Shown here piece by piece: positions 7,741 to 17,199 of a DNA stretch of 64,000 bases (positions within the stretch are counted from its first letter, which is position 1; the number at the start of each line of letters is the position of its first letter). The notes under the pieces are model-generated. The model was not told the DNA's origin. It was given only the letters and a program-made list of their open reading frames with translations, and searched no databases. The translations under genes and the position numbers were made by a program. The DNA is taken from contig NZ_VTHJ01000021.1 of assembly GCF_008386495.1 (NCBI RefSeq), positions 1 through 64,000 of the forward strand, given 5' to 3'. This DNA is from Streptomyces tailanensis (lineage in GTDB: Bacteria > Actinomycetota > Actinomycetes > Streptomycetales > Streptomycetaceae).

Positions 7741-9666
7741 GTGCAGTCACAGGATGTCGCCCCACGCCCCGCAGCTTCTCACGTCCAGGAGTCGGCGGTG
7801 GATGTCGAGCAGGCGGAGGCCGCGCTCGTCGAGCACTACCCTCGCCTGGTCCGCCTGGCGTACCTCACGCTGCCCCCGACGCTGGGCCGCAACCGGCGCG
7901 TGCTGACGGCGCACTCGCTCACGCAGCGCGCACTGCCGAGGGGCCGCACGACGACGTCCCTGATCCCGGCGCAGGCGACGGGCCGGGAGCGCAACCCGGG
8001 GTACGCCTTCATCCGCCTCCAGGTCGTGCGCACCGCGCTGGAGGCGGGCCTCCCCTCGCGCCGCAAGGCCTGGCCGAAGCGGTCCCAGTTGCCGCCCCTG
8101 TTGCCGCAGGTGTGGGGCCTGCGCCTCTTCCCCCGCTCGGGCGGCGCCGACGAACTCGCCCTGGACCAGCGCCTGTCGGCCCTCTCCTCCCCGGCCCGCG
8201 CCGCCTATGTACTGCGCGGCCTGGAGCAGCTCCCCGACCCGGCGATCAGGACCCTGCTGGAGGAGGCCGGCGTCGATGACCCGGCGGCCGCGCTGACGGA
8301 GGCGAACTCCGTGCCGCCGCGGCTGTACGCCCTGCTCGCCTCCCCCGAGTTCGATCCGTGTTCGCTGCACGCCCGCCCGACCGATCTGATGCGCCGCCGC
8401 CAGCATGTGCGGGCCGCGCTGGCCGGCACGGCCGCGCTGGTCGCGTGCGGGGCGGTCCTCGGGCTGCCCGGGGACGCGTGGGGCCCCGGCGACGCGGCGG
8501 CGCCCCCGTACGCCCGTAACCCGGCCGCCCAAGCCGCCCTGGATCCGGGAAAGTTGACGACGGCGACGGCGACCGCCTGGCAGACGACCGGCCGCACCGA
8601 CTTCTCCACCTGGCCCGCGCGCGGCGATCTCACCGCCGACAAGGCACTGCTCCGGCGCGCCCTCGCCGTATGGGCCCGCCCCGGCGAGTCCGTCCAGGTC
8701 TCCGTGACCCCCGGCACCCCCGCCGGCCCTCCGCCGGGCCCGCCCCAACTGCTCTACGCCGGCAAGGTCGACAACGCCCGCGTGGTCATGCTGTACGACG
8801 GCCTCCGCGTCGCCCGCTACGCCGAACCCCTCGACGACACCACCGTCGCCGCCCTCGACCTGACCCGGGCCGACGGTGCGACCGGCGCCGACGCGAGCGC
8901 CCTCGTCGTAGGCCGGGCCGATGGCAACGTCCGCTATCTGACGGCCCCTTGGGTGCGCGAGGCGGCCGTACGGGATCTGACGCGGCCCACGGGCGAAGTG
9001 TCGGCGCTCGCGCTGTCGAAGGACGGGGTGACGGCGCCGTTCCCGAGTCCGGCGGTGCGTACCGGGGACTGCAAGTCGTGGGAGGTGCTTCAGCTGACCG
9101 ACACGACGGGACGTACGCGGCTGCTGACCGACCTGTCCGAGGTGACCCCGGCGCATCTCACCGCCGGACGCCCGTCTTCCTCCTCCTCCGGCCGGGAGGC
9201 CAAGGGCGTGCCGGCCACCTGGGCGCCCTTCGCCTGCTCACTGGCCGCCGTACGGTCGCAGGGCGTGCGCACCCTGAACGCCTGGCAGTTCGCCCGGCAA
9301 CCGCTGCCCGACGCGAGCGGCGACGCCGACTGGGTGTGCACCCGGTCCGAGACCTGGCGGGGCGCGGGGACCCGGGTGCTGACCCTGTTCCGCACCGCCC
9401 GCGGCGCCTATGTGACCGCGACCGCCGCCGACGTACCGACCTGCGGTCCCACCGCACCCCACGTCCTGGCCGCCGCCCCGTGGAAGTCCGCGGCGGGCGA
9501 CTCCTACCTGCTCGCCGCCGGCAGCAAGGACACCGTCTCCCTCGAACTGACCGGCGGCGTGAACGGCTCGTACCGGGGCAACCTGCTGGCCGTACCCGCC
9601 GAGGACGGCGTACGGGCGGAGTTGAAGGGCACCTTGGCGAACGGCCGGGAGATCAACGGCCTCTGA
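7741..9666 (+). CDS. sigma-like N-terminal region fused to a single-TM extracytoplasmic protein
   Basis: About 641 residues from the GTG; TTG codons at 7732/7735 are alternatives and no start has a clear ribosome site. The first ~70 residues (ALVEHYPRLVRLAYLTLP) resemble sigma-factor region 2 and ~130-165 (LSALSSPARAAYVLRGLEQL) resembles region 4, but the DNA-contact helices look degenerate. One membrane helix lies at about 220-240 (AALAGTAALVACGAVLGLPG). The C-terminal ~400 residues would be extracellular: a beta-rich domain with Cys residues and PAVRTGDCKSWEVL. I recognise it only as a conserved streptomycete membrane protein. The TetR gene starts 93 bases downstream on the same strand. Confidence 0.8.
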   Translation: MQSQDVAPRPAASHVQESAVDVEQAEAALVEHYPRLVRLAYLTLPPTLGRNRRVLTAHSLTQRALPRGRTTTSLIPAQATGRERNPGYAFIRLQVVRTALEAGLPSRRKAWPKRSQLPPLLPQVWGLRLFPRSGGADELALDQRLSALSSPARAAYVLRGLEQLPDPAIRTLLEEAGVDDPAAALTEANSVPPRLYALLASPEFDPCSLHARPTDLMRRRQHVRAALAGTAALVACGAVLGLPGDAWGPGDAAAPPYARNPAAQAALDPGKLTTATATAWQTTGRTDFSTWPARGDLTADKALLRRALAVWARPGESVQVSVTPGTPAGPPPGPPQLLYAGKVDNARVVMLYDGLRVARYAEPLDDTTVAALDLTRADGATGADASALVVGRADGNVRYLTAPWVREAAVRDLTRPTGEVSALALSKDGVTAPFPSPAVRTGDCKSWEVLQLTDTTGRTRLLTDLSEVTPAHLTAGRPSSSSSGREAKGVPATWAPFACSLAAVRSQGVRTLNAWQFARQPLPDASGDADWVCTRSETWRGAGTRVLTLFRTARGAYVTATAADVPTCGPTAPHVLAAAPWKSAAGDSYLLAAGSKDTVSLELTGGVNGSYRGNLLAVPAEDGVRAELKGTLANGREINGL

Positions 9667-9759
9667 ACACGACGGCCTCTGCACACCACCGCCTCCGCAC
9701 ACCCCTGCTCGATTCGATCCGGCCCATGAGAGGCCGGAATCGATCGGTAAGGTGTTCGC

Positions 9760-10392
9760 ATGACTACCGGTGTGCGCCGCAGGATGGGTGTGGAGGAGCG
9801 GCGGCAGCAGTTGATCGGCGTCGCCCTCGAACTCTTCAGTCAGCGCTCGCCCGACGAGGTCTCGATCGACGAGATAGCGGCGGCGGCCGGTATCTCACGG
9901 CCGCTCGTCTACCACTACTTCCCGGGCAAACTCAGCCTGTACGAGGCCGCGTTGAAGCGCGCGGCCGAGGATCTCGCGGGCCGTTTCGTCGAGCCCCACG
10001 AGGGCCCGCTGGGGGCGCGCCTGCTGCGGGTCATGCGCCGCTTCTTCGACTTCGTCGACGACCACGGCCCCGGTTTCTCCGCCCTGATGCGCGGCGGCCC
10101 GGCGGTCGGCTCCTCCCGCACCAACGCCCTCATCGACGGCGTACGCCAGGCCGCGTATGTCCAGATCCTTTCGCACTTCGACATCACGACCCCACCACCG
10201 GCCCGCCTGGAACTCGTCGTCCGCTCCTGGATCTCCCTCGTCGAGTCGACGGCCCTGATCTGGCTGGAGGGCCGCCGCATCCCGAGGGAGGAGCTGGAGG
10301 CCCAGCTGGTCCAGGATTTCGCGGCGCTCACGACCGTGAGCGCCGCGTACGACGAGGAGATGGCGGCGATACTCCGCCGGTTGAGCTTTTAG
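9760..10392 (+). CDS. TetR/AcrR family transcriptional regulator
   Basis: 210 residues. The N-terminal helix-turn-helix is clear: RRQQLIGVALELFSQ, then VSIDEIAAAAGISRPLVYHYFPGK, the TetR signature with the YHYF recognition helix. The C-terminal ligand-binding region is all-helical and unassigned. The ligand is unknown. It follows the sigma-like membrane gene and is convergent with the small tautomerase gene only 10 bases away, so the two ends share almost no intergenic space. Confidence 0.9.
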   Translation: MTTGVRRRMGVEERRQQLIGVALELFSQRSPDEVSIDEIAAAAGISRPLVYHYFPGKLSLYEAALKRAAEDLAGRFVEPHEGPLGARLLRVMRRFFDFVDDHGPGFSALMRGGPAVGSSRTNALIDGVRQAAYVQILSHFDITTPPPARLELVVRSWISLVESTALIWLEGRRIPREELEAQLVQDFAALTTVSAAYDEEMAAILRRLSF

Positions 10393-10402
10393 TCGGCGAC
10401 GC

Positions 10403-10759
10403 TCAGACGTCGAACTTCCGGTAAGAGGGATCAAGGTCCCGCACCTCCGCCGACGCGTGCAGCGCCAGCCCCTCCCCCACCTTCACGTACTCCCGAAGCA
10501 GCCCGAGCACGTTCTCGGTCAGCGTCACCTTGGTCTCATCGGTCCGCCCGGCCAGCAACCCCAACGTGACGTGCACGATCGCATGCCCGGTCACGTCGGG
10601 ACCGACCGTCGTGCCCTCGGTCGCCCGGAACTGCGTCTTGCACGCTTCCGGCTTCGCGGCAGCCGTCCGTACGACTTCTTCGTGCAGGGCCCGCGCGAAC
10701 CCGGGGCGGTCAAAACCATCGGCGAGTACGGACGAGTAGTCCACGGTGATCTGCGGCAT
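10403..10759 (-). CDS. 5-carboxymethyl-2-hydroxymuconate delta-isomerase family protein (tautomerase superfamily)
   Basis: The start is the ATG preceded by GGAGGG at 4 bases, giving a 118-residue protein beginning MPQITVDYS. Pro after the initiator Met is the catalytic base of the tautomerase superfamily. The pattern VGPDVTGHAIVHVTLGLLAGR and length match CHMI of the homoprotocatechuate pathway. No other degradation gene is nearby, so a role in aromatic catabolism is not supported by context; in Streptomyces this gene is often alone. The longer frame adds nine residues and would displace Pro from position 2. Confidence 0.85.
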   Translation of the reverse strand: MPQITVDYSSVLADGFDRPGFARALHEEVVRTAAAKPEACKTQFRATEGTTVGPDVTGHAIVHVTLGLLAGRTDETKVTLTENVLGLLREYVKVGEGLALHASAEVRDLDPSYRKFDV

Positions 10760-10802
10760 GGGGCCCTCCACGACAAGCTGTTCCACAACAAGGCAATCCG
10801 GT

Positions 10803-12419
10803 TCAGCCTAGCCGCAGGCGTAACGCCAGCATCGCGATGTCGTCCTCCCGGTCCCGCCCGAAGCAGTGCAGCAGCGTGTCGCACAGGGAGTCCATCCCGA
10901 GCGGAGCGTCCGTCGCGGCGGCCCGCAGCTGCTCCAGGGAGGACGACAGGTCGATCCCCCGGGTCTCGATGAGCCCGTCGGTGACCATGAGGAGCCGGTC
11001 GGTCGGCCCGAGCACGGTCTCCGTCGGCTCGGGCCGTTCGAGGCCGAGCCCGAGGAGCGGCCCGGCGGCCTGCACATACTCGGCGACGCCGGACTCGTGG
11101 ACGATGAGCGGTGGTATGTGACCCGCGTTGGCGATTCGGACGTGCCCGCTGTCCGGCTCGACGAGGGCGAGGCAGACCGTGGCGGTGACATCGGGGTGGT
11201 AGTGCTGGAGCATCCGGTCGAGCCGTCGCGCGACCTCCGCGGGGTCGGGGTCCTCCACCGCGTACGCGCGCAGGGCGTGCCGGATCTCGACCATCACGGT
11301 GGCCGCCTCCAGCGAGTGCCCTACGACGTCGCCGACGGCGGTGAGGGTCCCGCCGGGGGTGGAGACGGCCGCGTAGAAGTCGCCGCCGATCTCGGTCTGC
11401 CGGGAGGCCGGCACATAGCGGACGACGACGTCGAGGCCGGGGAACTCCGGCACCCGCTTGGGCAGGAAGCTGTGCTGGAGGGTGAGCGCGACATGGCGCT
11501 CGACCTGGTACATGAGCAGCGGCTGCGCGGCCAGCGCGGCGGCCTGGGCGAGCCGGGCGACGAGCCCGGCGGTGTCGGCAGACGTGGCGCGTATGCCGCG
11601 CGCGGGCGTGGCGACGCACACGGGGGCGCCGCCCTCAGTGCGGGCCAGCACGAGTCGGGCGTCCTCGGTGACGCCGGGCCGGAAGAAGCCCGGCGGCCAC
11701 AGGGGCGCGGGGACGACGGTGTCGTGCGGCCCGGGGTTGCCGTCGGTGAGGCGGCGGATGAGCCGGGCCACGGCCTCGTGTGCGCCGGCGTCGGGGAGGG
11801 TGGTGCGGGCTCTGGCCCGGGAGGTGCCGCTGTACAGGTCGCCGTCCTCGCCGAGCACGAACACGGCGGCGGGCGACCGGGTGAGCCGGGCGGCCCCCTC
11901 GGCGGCGGCGCCGGCCAGCTCCGCCAGGGTGCGGGCGGCCTGGACGTCGACGATGGTCTCGGACAGGAGCGTGAGCCGCTGGACGAGGGCCTCGGCGCCG
12001 TTGCGCATACGGGCGCCGCGCACGGCGGCCCGTACGACCGCCTGGATCTCCTCGGGTTCGGCGGGCACCGTCAGATAGGCTTCGCCGCCCGCGTCCAGTC
12101 CCCGGCAGCGGTCGCTGGGGGCGACGGCGGCCGCGGAGAAGTGGACCACGGGCAGGGCGGCCATCGGGGGCTGGGCCTTGAGGAGGCGGCAGAGTTCGAA
12201 GCCGCTCATGTCGGGCAGGCCGACGTCGACGAGGGCCACGTCGGGCAGGGCTCCCGAGCGCAGCCGCAGGTCGAGTTCGGCGAGCGCCTCGCGGGCGCTG
12301 GCGACGGGGATGACGCTGTGCCCGGCCCGGCGCAGCACCGCGCCCATCGCGTAACGGCTGGCGGCCGCGTCGTCGACCACCAGGACCGTGGTGCTTGCTT
12401 CGTCGGCCATGAGACTCAT
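10803..12419 (-). CDS. response-regulator receiver fused to GAF-like and PP2C (SpoIIE-type) phosphatase domains
   Basis: 538 residues. Residues ~10-130 are a receiver: TVLVVDDAAASR carries the acidic pair, VALVDVGLPDMSG the phospho-acceptor Asp. A GAF-like segment follows (~150-300). The C-terminal ~230 residues are a PP2C phosphatase of the SpoIIE/RsbU kind: VVVRYVPASRQTEIGGDFY, VGDVVGHSLEAA, NAGHIPPL, LLMVTDGLIE and DREDDIAMLAL contain the metal-binding Asp residues. Such proteins dephosphorylate anti-anti-sigma factors under control of a histidine kinase. Neither partner is encoded nearby. The start could be the first or fourth residue (MSLMADE); ribosome-site evidence is weak. Confidence 0.9.
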   Translation of the reverse strand: MSLMADEASTTVLVVDDAAASRYAMGAVLRRAGHSVIPVASAREALAELDLRLRSGALPDVALVDVGLPDMSGFELCRLLKAQPPMAALPVVHFSAAAVAPSDRCRGLDAGGEAYLTVPAEPEEIQAVVRAAVRGARMRNGAEALVQRLTLLSETIVDVQAARTLAELAGAAAEGAARLTRSPAAVFVLGEDGDLYSGTSRARARTTLPDAGAHEAVARLIRRLTDGNPGPHDTVVPAPLWPPGFFRPGVTEDARLVLARTEGGAPVCVATPARGIRATSADTAGLVARLAQAAALAAQPLLMYQVERHVALTLQHSFLPKRVPEFPGLDVVVRYVPASRQTEIGGDFYAAVSTPGGTLTAVGDVVGHSLEAATVMVEIRHALRAYAVEDPDPAEVARRLDRMLQHYHPDVTATVCLALVEPDSGHVRIANAGHIPPLIVHESGVAEYVQAAGPLLGLGLERPEPTETVLGPTDRLLMVTDGLIETRGIDLSSSLEQLRAAATDAPLGMDSLCDTLLHCFGRDREDDIAMLALRLRLG

Positions 12420-12428
12420 GAGGATGGC

Positions 12429-12512
12429 ATGTCCCTGCGGCTTTGTCCCTACGGCTTTGCCGTGCGGGCTTTGGCCTGCGGCTTTGTCCTACGGCTGTGC
12501 CCTGCGGTTTGG
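12429..12512. repeat. short tandem degenerate repeats (about 13-base unit)
   Basis: The stretch reads CCTGCGGCTTTGT, CCCTACGGCTTTGC, CGTGCGGGCTTTGG, CCTGCGGCTTTGT, CCTACGGCTGTGC, CCTGCGGTTTGGG: six units alternating TGCGG and TACGG. It lies in the leader of the PP2C gene, between it and the amylopullulanase remnant, and does not form a reading frame I can support. Confidence 0.6.
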
Positions 12513-12555
12513 GTGGCGCAGGCCCTCTCCCACCTGCACCACCCAAGTTATCGCC

Positions 12556-15533
12556 CTACCGGTCGGATCGTGCGAAGACCGCCACGGTCCGCCCTGGAAC
12601 GGCGAACGTGGCCGATTCCGCTTCGTATGACGCGTTCCTGACGGTAGAGTCCGCGCCGCCGGCCTGTACCGGGTGGAGGGCATATCCCGTCCCGGCCAGA
12701 TCCGCCACCGTCTGATTCCGCTTCTGCGGGGTGGAGTTGAAGACGATCACGAGGTCGCCGAGCTTCATGGTGATCACACCGGGCGTCTCGTCCTTCCCCG
12801 ACAGCGGGAACGAGAGCTTCGACTGCACCTGCCCGGTCGTGTCGAGGGAGAAGTCGCTCTCCGTCGTACGGATCCGCAGCAGGTCCTGGTACGCCGCCGA
12901 GGCCCCCTCGATCTGCTCGCAGCCGACCGCGACGGAGGTCAACAGGAGCTTGGCGTAAGGCCACTTGGACTGATTGTCGGCCGCCGGCGGCAGCCCACGC
13001 CCGAAACCGTTGCCGCCGTCCCGGCAGTCCCAGTGGATCGCGTTGAACCAGTCACCGCTGTCGTACGAGTTCCGGTCCAGCGACTTGGAACGCAGCAGGT
13101 CGGTGCCCGCCTGGGAGAGGGCCGGGCCCTGGGACAGCGCGGCCGTCGCCATGGCGAGGACCTGCATACGGGCGCGGTCGGCCGCGCTCGTCCCGGCGGG
13201 CAGCTTGAAGGCGAGCGCGTCGAACAGCGACTCGTTGTCGTGGGCGTCGACGTACGCGAGGGCGTCGCCGGGGGCGGCCGCGTATCCGGCGGCGGTGCCG
13301 TTGTAGTCGACCTCGGAGCCCTTGACCTCTTTGCCGCTGGTGTCGGTGAACCGGTAGTCGGCGAGGTTGCCGCTCAGGCCGACCTTGATGAGGTCCTGGT
13401 AGTGGAGGAGCCGGGCCTTCTGCTCGGCCGAAGTGCCGTTGCTGTCCGAGGAGTTGGGGTTGGTATAGAGGCCGGAGGCGAACCCCTGGACGCCCGGGTC
13501 GGCGTCGAAGGGCCCGCCGCCGCGTACGGCGTCCCGCGCCCGGTCGGAGAAGGTCGCGATGCCCGTCCCGGCCATGTTCTTCGTGGCCGGGACGAACCGG
13601 GCGTCGTCGGCGACATCGCCGCCTTCACCATCTCGCGGAACCCGACCGTCCGCCGCGTCCCGTCCCGATCGCTCACATACGAGCCCTCCGGGACGGTGGT
13701 AGCGGTACGGGTCGTACCGACGCCGGTGGTGCCGTTCCGCTTCATGGCCACCCTGGTGCCATCGAGGTCCAGGGACACCTGCTGGGCGGTGGGCGCCCAG
13801 ACGGCGAGCGTGGGGCGGCCGTCGCGGAAGGTCGGGCCGAGGTCGGCGTCCTTCGCGCCGACGTGGAGATCGCCGAGTACGCCGGCGATCTGCACGCCGG
13901 TCGCCGCGAGCACCGCGCCGTTCGCCGCCCGCTGGGAGGCGACCAGCTGGCCGCGCAGGGCCTCGCGGACCCGGTCGCGGTCACGTGGATCCACGGTCCA
14001 GGCGGTGTACGACTTGAGGTGCGGGAACTTCGCCTTCTGGGCGTCGGTGAGGGCCGACTTGGTGAGGCAGAGCCAACGCTCGTCGGTGCTGGTCAGCGCG
14101 CCGTTGTTCACCTTGATCGAGCCGGTGCGGGAGTACAGCAGCTGAGTGGAAGCCGCGGTCTCGTTGCCGTTCCAGGCAAGGGTGTTCCGGTCGATCCAGA
14201 CCGCCTTGGAGGTGGTCAGGTCGAGGGCGGCGGCCGAACCCGCCGACTGGGGCAGCAGGTACTTCTTCTGCCCGTTCAACAGCCACACCTCGTGGCCGCC
14301 CGCCTTGAGGTCGAGCGACTGATCGGCGGAGAGGTCCTTGTCGTCGCCCTTGTGGATGATGTAGCTGAGGTTGGTGGCGCCGTCCGTGAGTGGCACCTCG
14401 AAGACCGCGCCATAGGCATCGGTCCTCACCGGTTCCAGGGGCTTCGACCAGTCGGTGGGGGTGGCGGCACCGGTCCAGACGTGCAGGCCCCAGCCGTCGT
14501 AGTTGCCGTCGGCGCGGTGGTAGTGGAGGACGGCCTTGGACGTGTCCTGGGCGGGGTAGTCGGGCCACTCCGTCATGACGGCTTCCTTGCCCTGCTCGAC
14601 CCAGATCTCACCCGTCTTCGTCACGTCGATCGAACGGTCGGCGGAGACGTCCTTGTTTCCGTCCTTGTCGATGACGAGGTAACCGACGTTCGAGGCGCCG
14701 GGCTTGAGCTTGACGTAGGCGAAGGCTCCGTACGCGTCACGGCCGATGAAGTCGTGGCCCTCCGGCCAGGTCGTCCCCTCGCCGTCGGCGATGTCGCCCC
14801 ACGCGTACAGCCGCCAGTCGGTGTAGTCGCCGTCCGCGCGCTTGTAGTGGACGATCGCGTAGTCGCGCGAGGAGGCGGTCGGGATCTCGGGGGCGGGCGG
14901 GGTGCCGGTGGTGGAGGTGGCCGTGGCACTCGCCGTACGTCCGGCCGAGTCGATCACAACGGCCTAGTACCGCAAGGCGGTTCCGGCCGGTACGTCCTCG
15001 CCGATGGTCTGGGTGACCTTGTACGGGGCGTGGTCGGCGGAGCCGAGGGTCCGCCACTTGCCGTTGCCGATCTGGGCGGCGAAGACGACACGCTTGAGCT
15101 GTCCGCCTCCCCCACTCTCGGCTTCGCTCAAGCGGGAGGTGCCCCCATCGTCGGCGGTGATGTCGACGGTGCCGGTGGCGCCGGTGGCCGGGGCCTTCAG
15201 GGTGACGGACGGCTTGGTGGTGGGCTTGGTGAGCTTGTCGGCGGCCTTGAGGACGATCGACGAACCGGCTGGGACGATGACGGTGATCTGGCTGTCGGAA
15301 TTGCTCTTCACCTTGGCGGACGTTCCGTAGAACTGCTCCCGGGTGAGGTCGTGACGGGCGGGCTCGGCGGCCAGCTTCGCGTCGGACGGGGGTGCGGGCG
15401 GGGTCGCGGCTCCGGCGGCCAGGGGCTGGACGAACGCTGCGGTCAGCGCGGTCACGGTGACTGCGGCGACCGCGGTCACTCGTCCAGCGTGGGCGGTACG
15501 ACGCCTCGACGGCATGGGCCATCTCGGTATCAC
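12556..15533 (-). pseudogene. amylopullulanase (bifunctional alpha-amylase/pullulanase) pseudogene, both catalytic barrels deleted
   Basis: The start GTG at 15533 has AAGGAG eight bases upstream and leads into a good signal peptide. The first segment reads ARHDLTREQFY, normally the beginning of an N-terminal GH13 amylase module, and then jumps directly to GTSAKVKSNSDSQITV, which normally follows that module. An in-frame TAG interrupts TALRY/AVVIDSAGR. PUD/CBM41-type domains follow (HYKRADGDYTDWRLYAWG and a second copy). The N-domain ends at MKRNGTTGVG and jumps to a YDPYRY..VPEGSY region with a one-base frame change. GFREMVK then joins GGDVADDARFV in another frame, losing the nucleophile-Asp and acid-Glu segments. 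The C-terminal domain is intact. Three deletions are inferred from family memory; the stop and frame changes are direct. Confidence 0.85.
15107..15150. repeat. palindromic element A, inserted in the amylopullulanase reading frame
   Basis: CCTCCCCCACTCTCGGCTTC followed by GCTCAAGCGGGAGGTGCCCC matches the inner copy at 1726-1767. On the coding strand it adds about 12 residues (TSRLSEAESGGG) between DDGG and QLKRVV without changing frame. Confidence 0.8.
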
Positions 15534-15689
15534 TGCAGTGGACTCCTTGCGGTGTACGGCTCTTCGGGTCCGACCCCGCGTGACCGTATCGCCGACGAAG
15601 GCTTTTCAGCAAGAGTCCTGAAACAGACGGTAAATTCTTTCAGGCGCCTTCACCAGGTGGAGTTGGGCTTCACGCGCACCAGGGATTGC

Positions 15690-17072
15690 TCAGCAGCTGG
15701 ACTTCCCCGCATAGATCGCGAGGGCCGTGTTGGCGCCGAGGGTGGCGGTGAACTGACCCGAACTGTTCACGGTCACCGTCGTGTTGTTCTGCACGTTGCA
15801 GTACGTGCCGGCCGGGAGGGACGTCTGGTACGTACGGCTGAGGCTGCCCGACTCGTGGTTGATGGCGACGTAGCCCTTGCTGCCGCGTCCGAAGGCGATG
15901 GCGTCGGCGCCGTTGTCCCACCAGTTGGTGACGGACTCACCACGGGTGGCGTTGCGGAAGGCGACCATGCGCATGATCTCCGGCCAGGCGTGCTGGCACT
16001 TCCAGCCGTCCTGCCAGCAGGCGTTGACGTTACCGCCGTTGGGCGGCCCGGCGTCGGTGGAGGAGAACTCGTAGCCGGAGTTGATGTCGGGCGCGCCGTA
16101 CGGATAGGCCAGCATGAAGACGTTGGCCATCGTGTAGTTCGCGTTGTCCTTGTAGCTGAGCGTGGAGCCGTTGCGCTCGGTGTCGTGGTTGTCGACGAAG
16201 ACACCGGCGACCGAGCTGCTCATGTAGCCCCAGCCCTCACCGTAGTTCTCCAGATAGGCGAGACTCTCGTTGTTGAAGACCCGCTTGAGGTCGAAGGCGT
16301 AACGGAACTCCTGCACGTCCCCGTTCCCCGTGTACTCACTCGGCTGCACGGCCTCACCACTGCCGTAGATGGCCTCCTGCTTCCAGTACGCGTTCGGGTT
16401 GCTCAGCCGGGACTTGATGTTGGCGAGGTCGGCGGCCGGGATGTGCTTGGCGGCATCGATACGGAAGCCGTCGACGCCGTGGCCGAGGAGTCTGTTCATG
16501 TACCCGGCGATGGCCGAGCGGACGTACTCCTCGCCGGTGTCCAGGTCCGCGAGCCCCACGAGCTCGCAGTTCTGGACGTTCGTACGGTTGGTGTAGTCGC
16601 TGATCGTGGCCGTGCAGTCGTCGAAGTCGAAGGAGGAGTACAGCCCGGGGTAGTTGTACTTCGTGTACGACGAGCCGCCGGTGCCGGTGCCGCTCCCGGC
16701 GGACATGTGGTTGATGACGGTGTCGACGACGACCTTGACGCCGGCCGCGTGACACGTGTCGACCATGTTCTTGAAGGCGGTGGCGTCACCGAGGCGTCCG
16801 GCGATCCTGTAGCTGACGGGCTGGTACGAGGTCCACCATTGCGAGCCCTGTATGTGCTCGGCGGGCGGCGAGACCTGGACGTAGCCGTAACCGTTGGGGC
16901 CGAGGGTGTTGGTGCACTCCTTGGCGACCGAGGCGAAGTTCCACTCGAACAGGACGGCGGTGACGTCCTTGGTGCCGGGCGGGGAGGCGTACGCGCCGCC
17001 GGCGGTGACGACGATCGCGATCGACGCGGCCGCGGCGAGGGCGAGCGCGCCGGAGAGGGTTTTGCTGGCCAT
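15690..17072 (-). CDS. secreted alpha-amylase, GH13
   Basis: 460 residues. GAAGGA lies six bases before the ATG. A signal peptide ends near GGAYASPPG. Catalytic residues of the GH13 barrel are visible: Asp206 in GFRIDAAKH (nucleophile), Glu233 in KQEAIYG (acid/base) and Asp297 in VDNHDTER. VVVDTVINHMS is conserved region I. The last ~85 residues form the C-terminal beta domain; no starch-binding module is present. The enzyme cleaves internal alpha-1,4 bonds of starch outside the cell and would feed the MalEFG importer. A palindrome CTTGC-T-GCAAG ahead of the gene is a likely MalR operator. Intact, unlike its debranching neighbour. Confidence 0.95.
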   Translation of the reverse strand: MASKTLSGALALAAAASIAIVVTAGGAYASPPGTKDVTAVLFEWNFASVAKECTNTLGPNGYGYVQVSPPAEHIQGSQWWTSYQPVSYRIAGRLGDATAFKNMVDTCHAAGVKVVVDTVINHMSAGSGTGTGGSSYTKYNYPGLYSSFDFDDCTATISDYTNRTNVQNCELVGLADLDTGEEYVRSAIAGYMNRLLGHGVDGFRIDAAKHIPAADLANIKSRLSNPNAYWKQEAIYGSGEAVQPSEYTGNGDVQEFRYAFDLKRVFNNESLAYLENYGEGWGYMSSSVAGVFVDNHDTERNGSTLSYKDNANYTMANVFMLAYPYGAPDINSGYEFSSTDAGPPNGGNVNACWQDGWKCQHAWPEIMRMVAFRNATRGESVTNWWDNGADAIAFGRGSKGYVAINHESGSLSRTYQTSLPAGTYCNVQNNTTVTVNSSGQFTATLGANTALAIYAGKSSC

Positions 17073-17144
17073 GTGGGGTCCTTCTCCGTTGAAGGGTCCG
17101 ATGAAGGGATCTGAGGGGGGTTCGCGCCAGATCCTTTGCCGTTT

Positions 17145-17155
17145 CTTGCTGCAAG
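17145..17155. promoter_or_regulatory. likely MalR operator upstream of alpha-amylase
   Basis: CTTGCTGCAAG is a perfect 11-base palindrome about 75 bases before the amylase start. It shares the CTTGC/GCAAG arms with sites upstream of malE and malR. MalR/Reg1 control of amylase genes is known in Streptomyces; assignment of this site is inferred. Confidence 0.6.
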
Positions 17156-17199
17156 ATTACTGAAAACTTTCAACCGACCAGAAGGTACGAGTCCACTTG

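Noticed and set aside
12429..12512. Possible CRISPR array
   Set aside because: Units are contiguous 13-mers without spacers and no cas genes are present.
14955..14970. Read-through of the in-frame TAG in the amylopullulanase
   Set aside because: The downstream frame changes and lost catalytic parts show general decay; no recoding signal is visible.
13863..17114. 1083-codon open frame on the plus strand
   Set aside because: It is antisense to the amylopullulanase remnant and amylase, Val/Gly-rich without domains.
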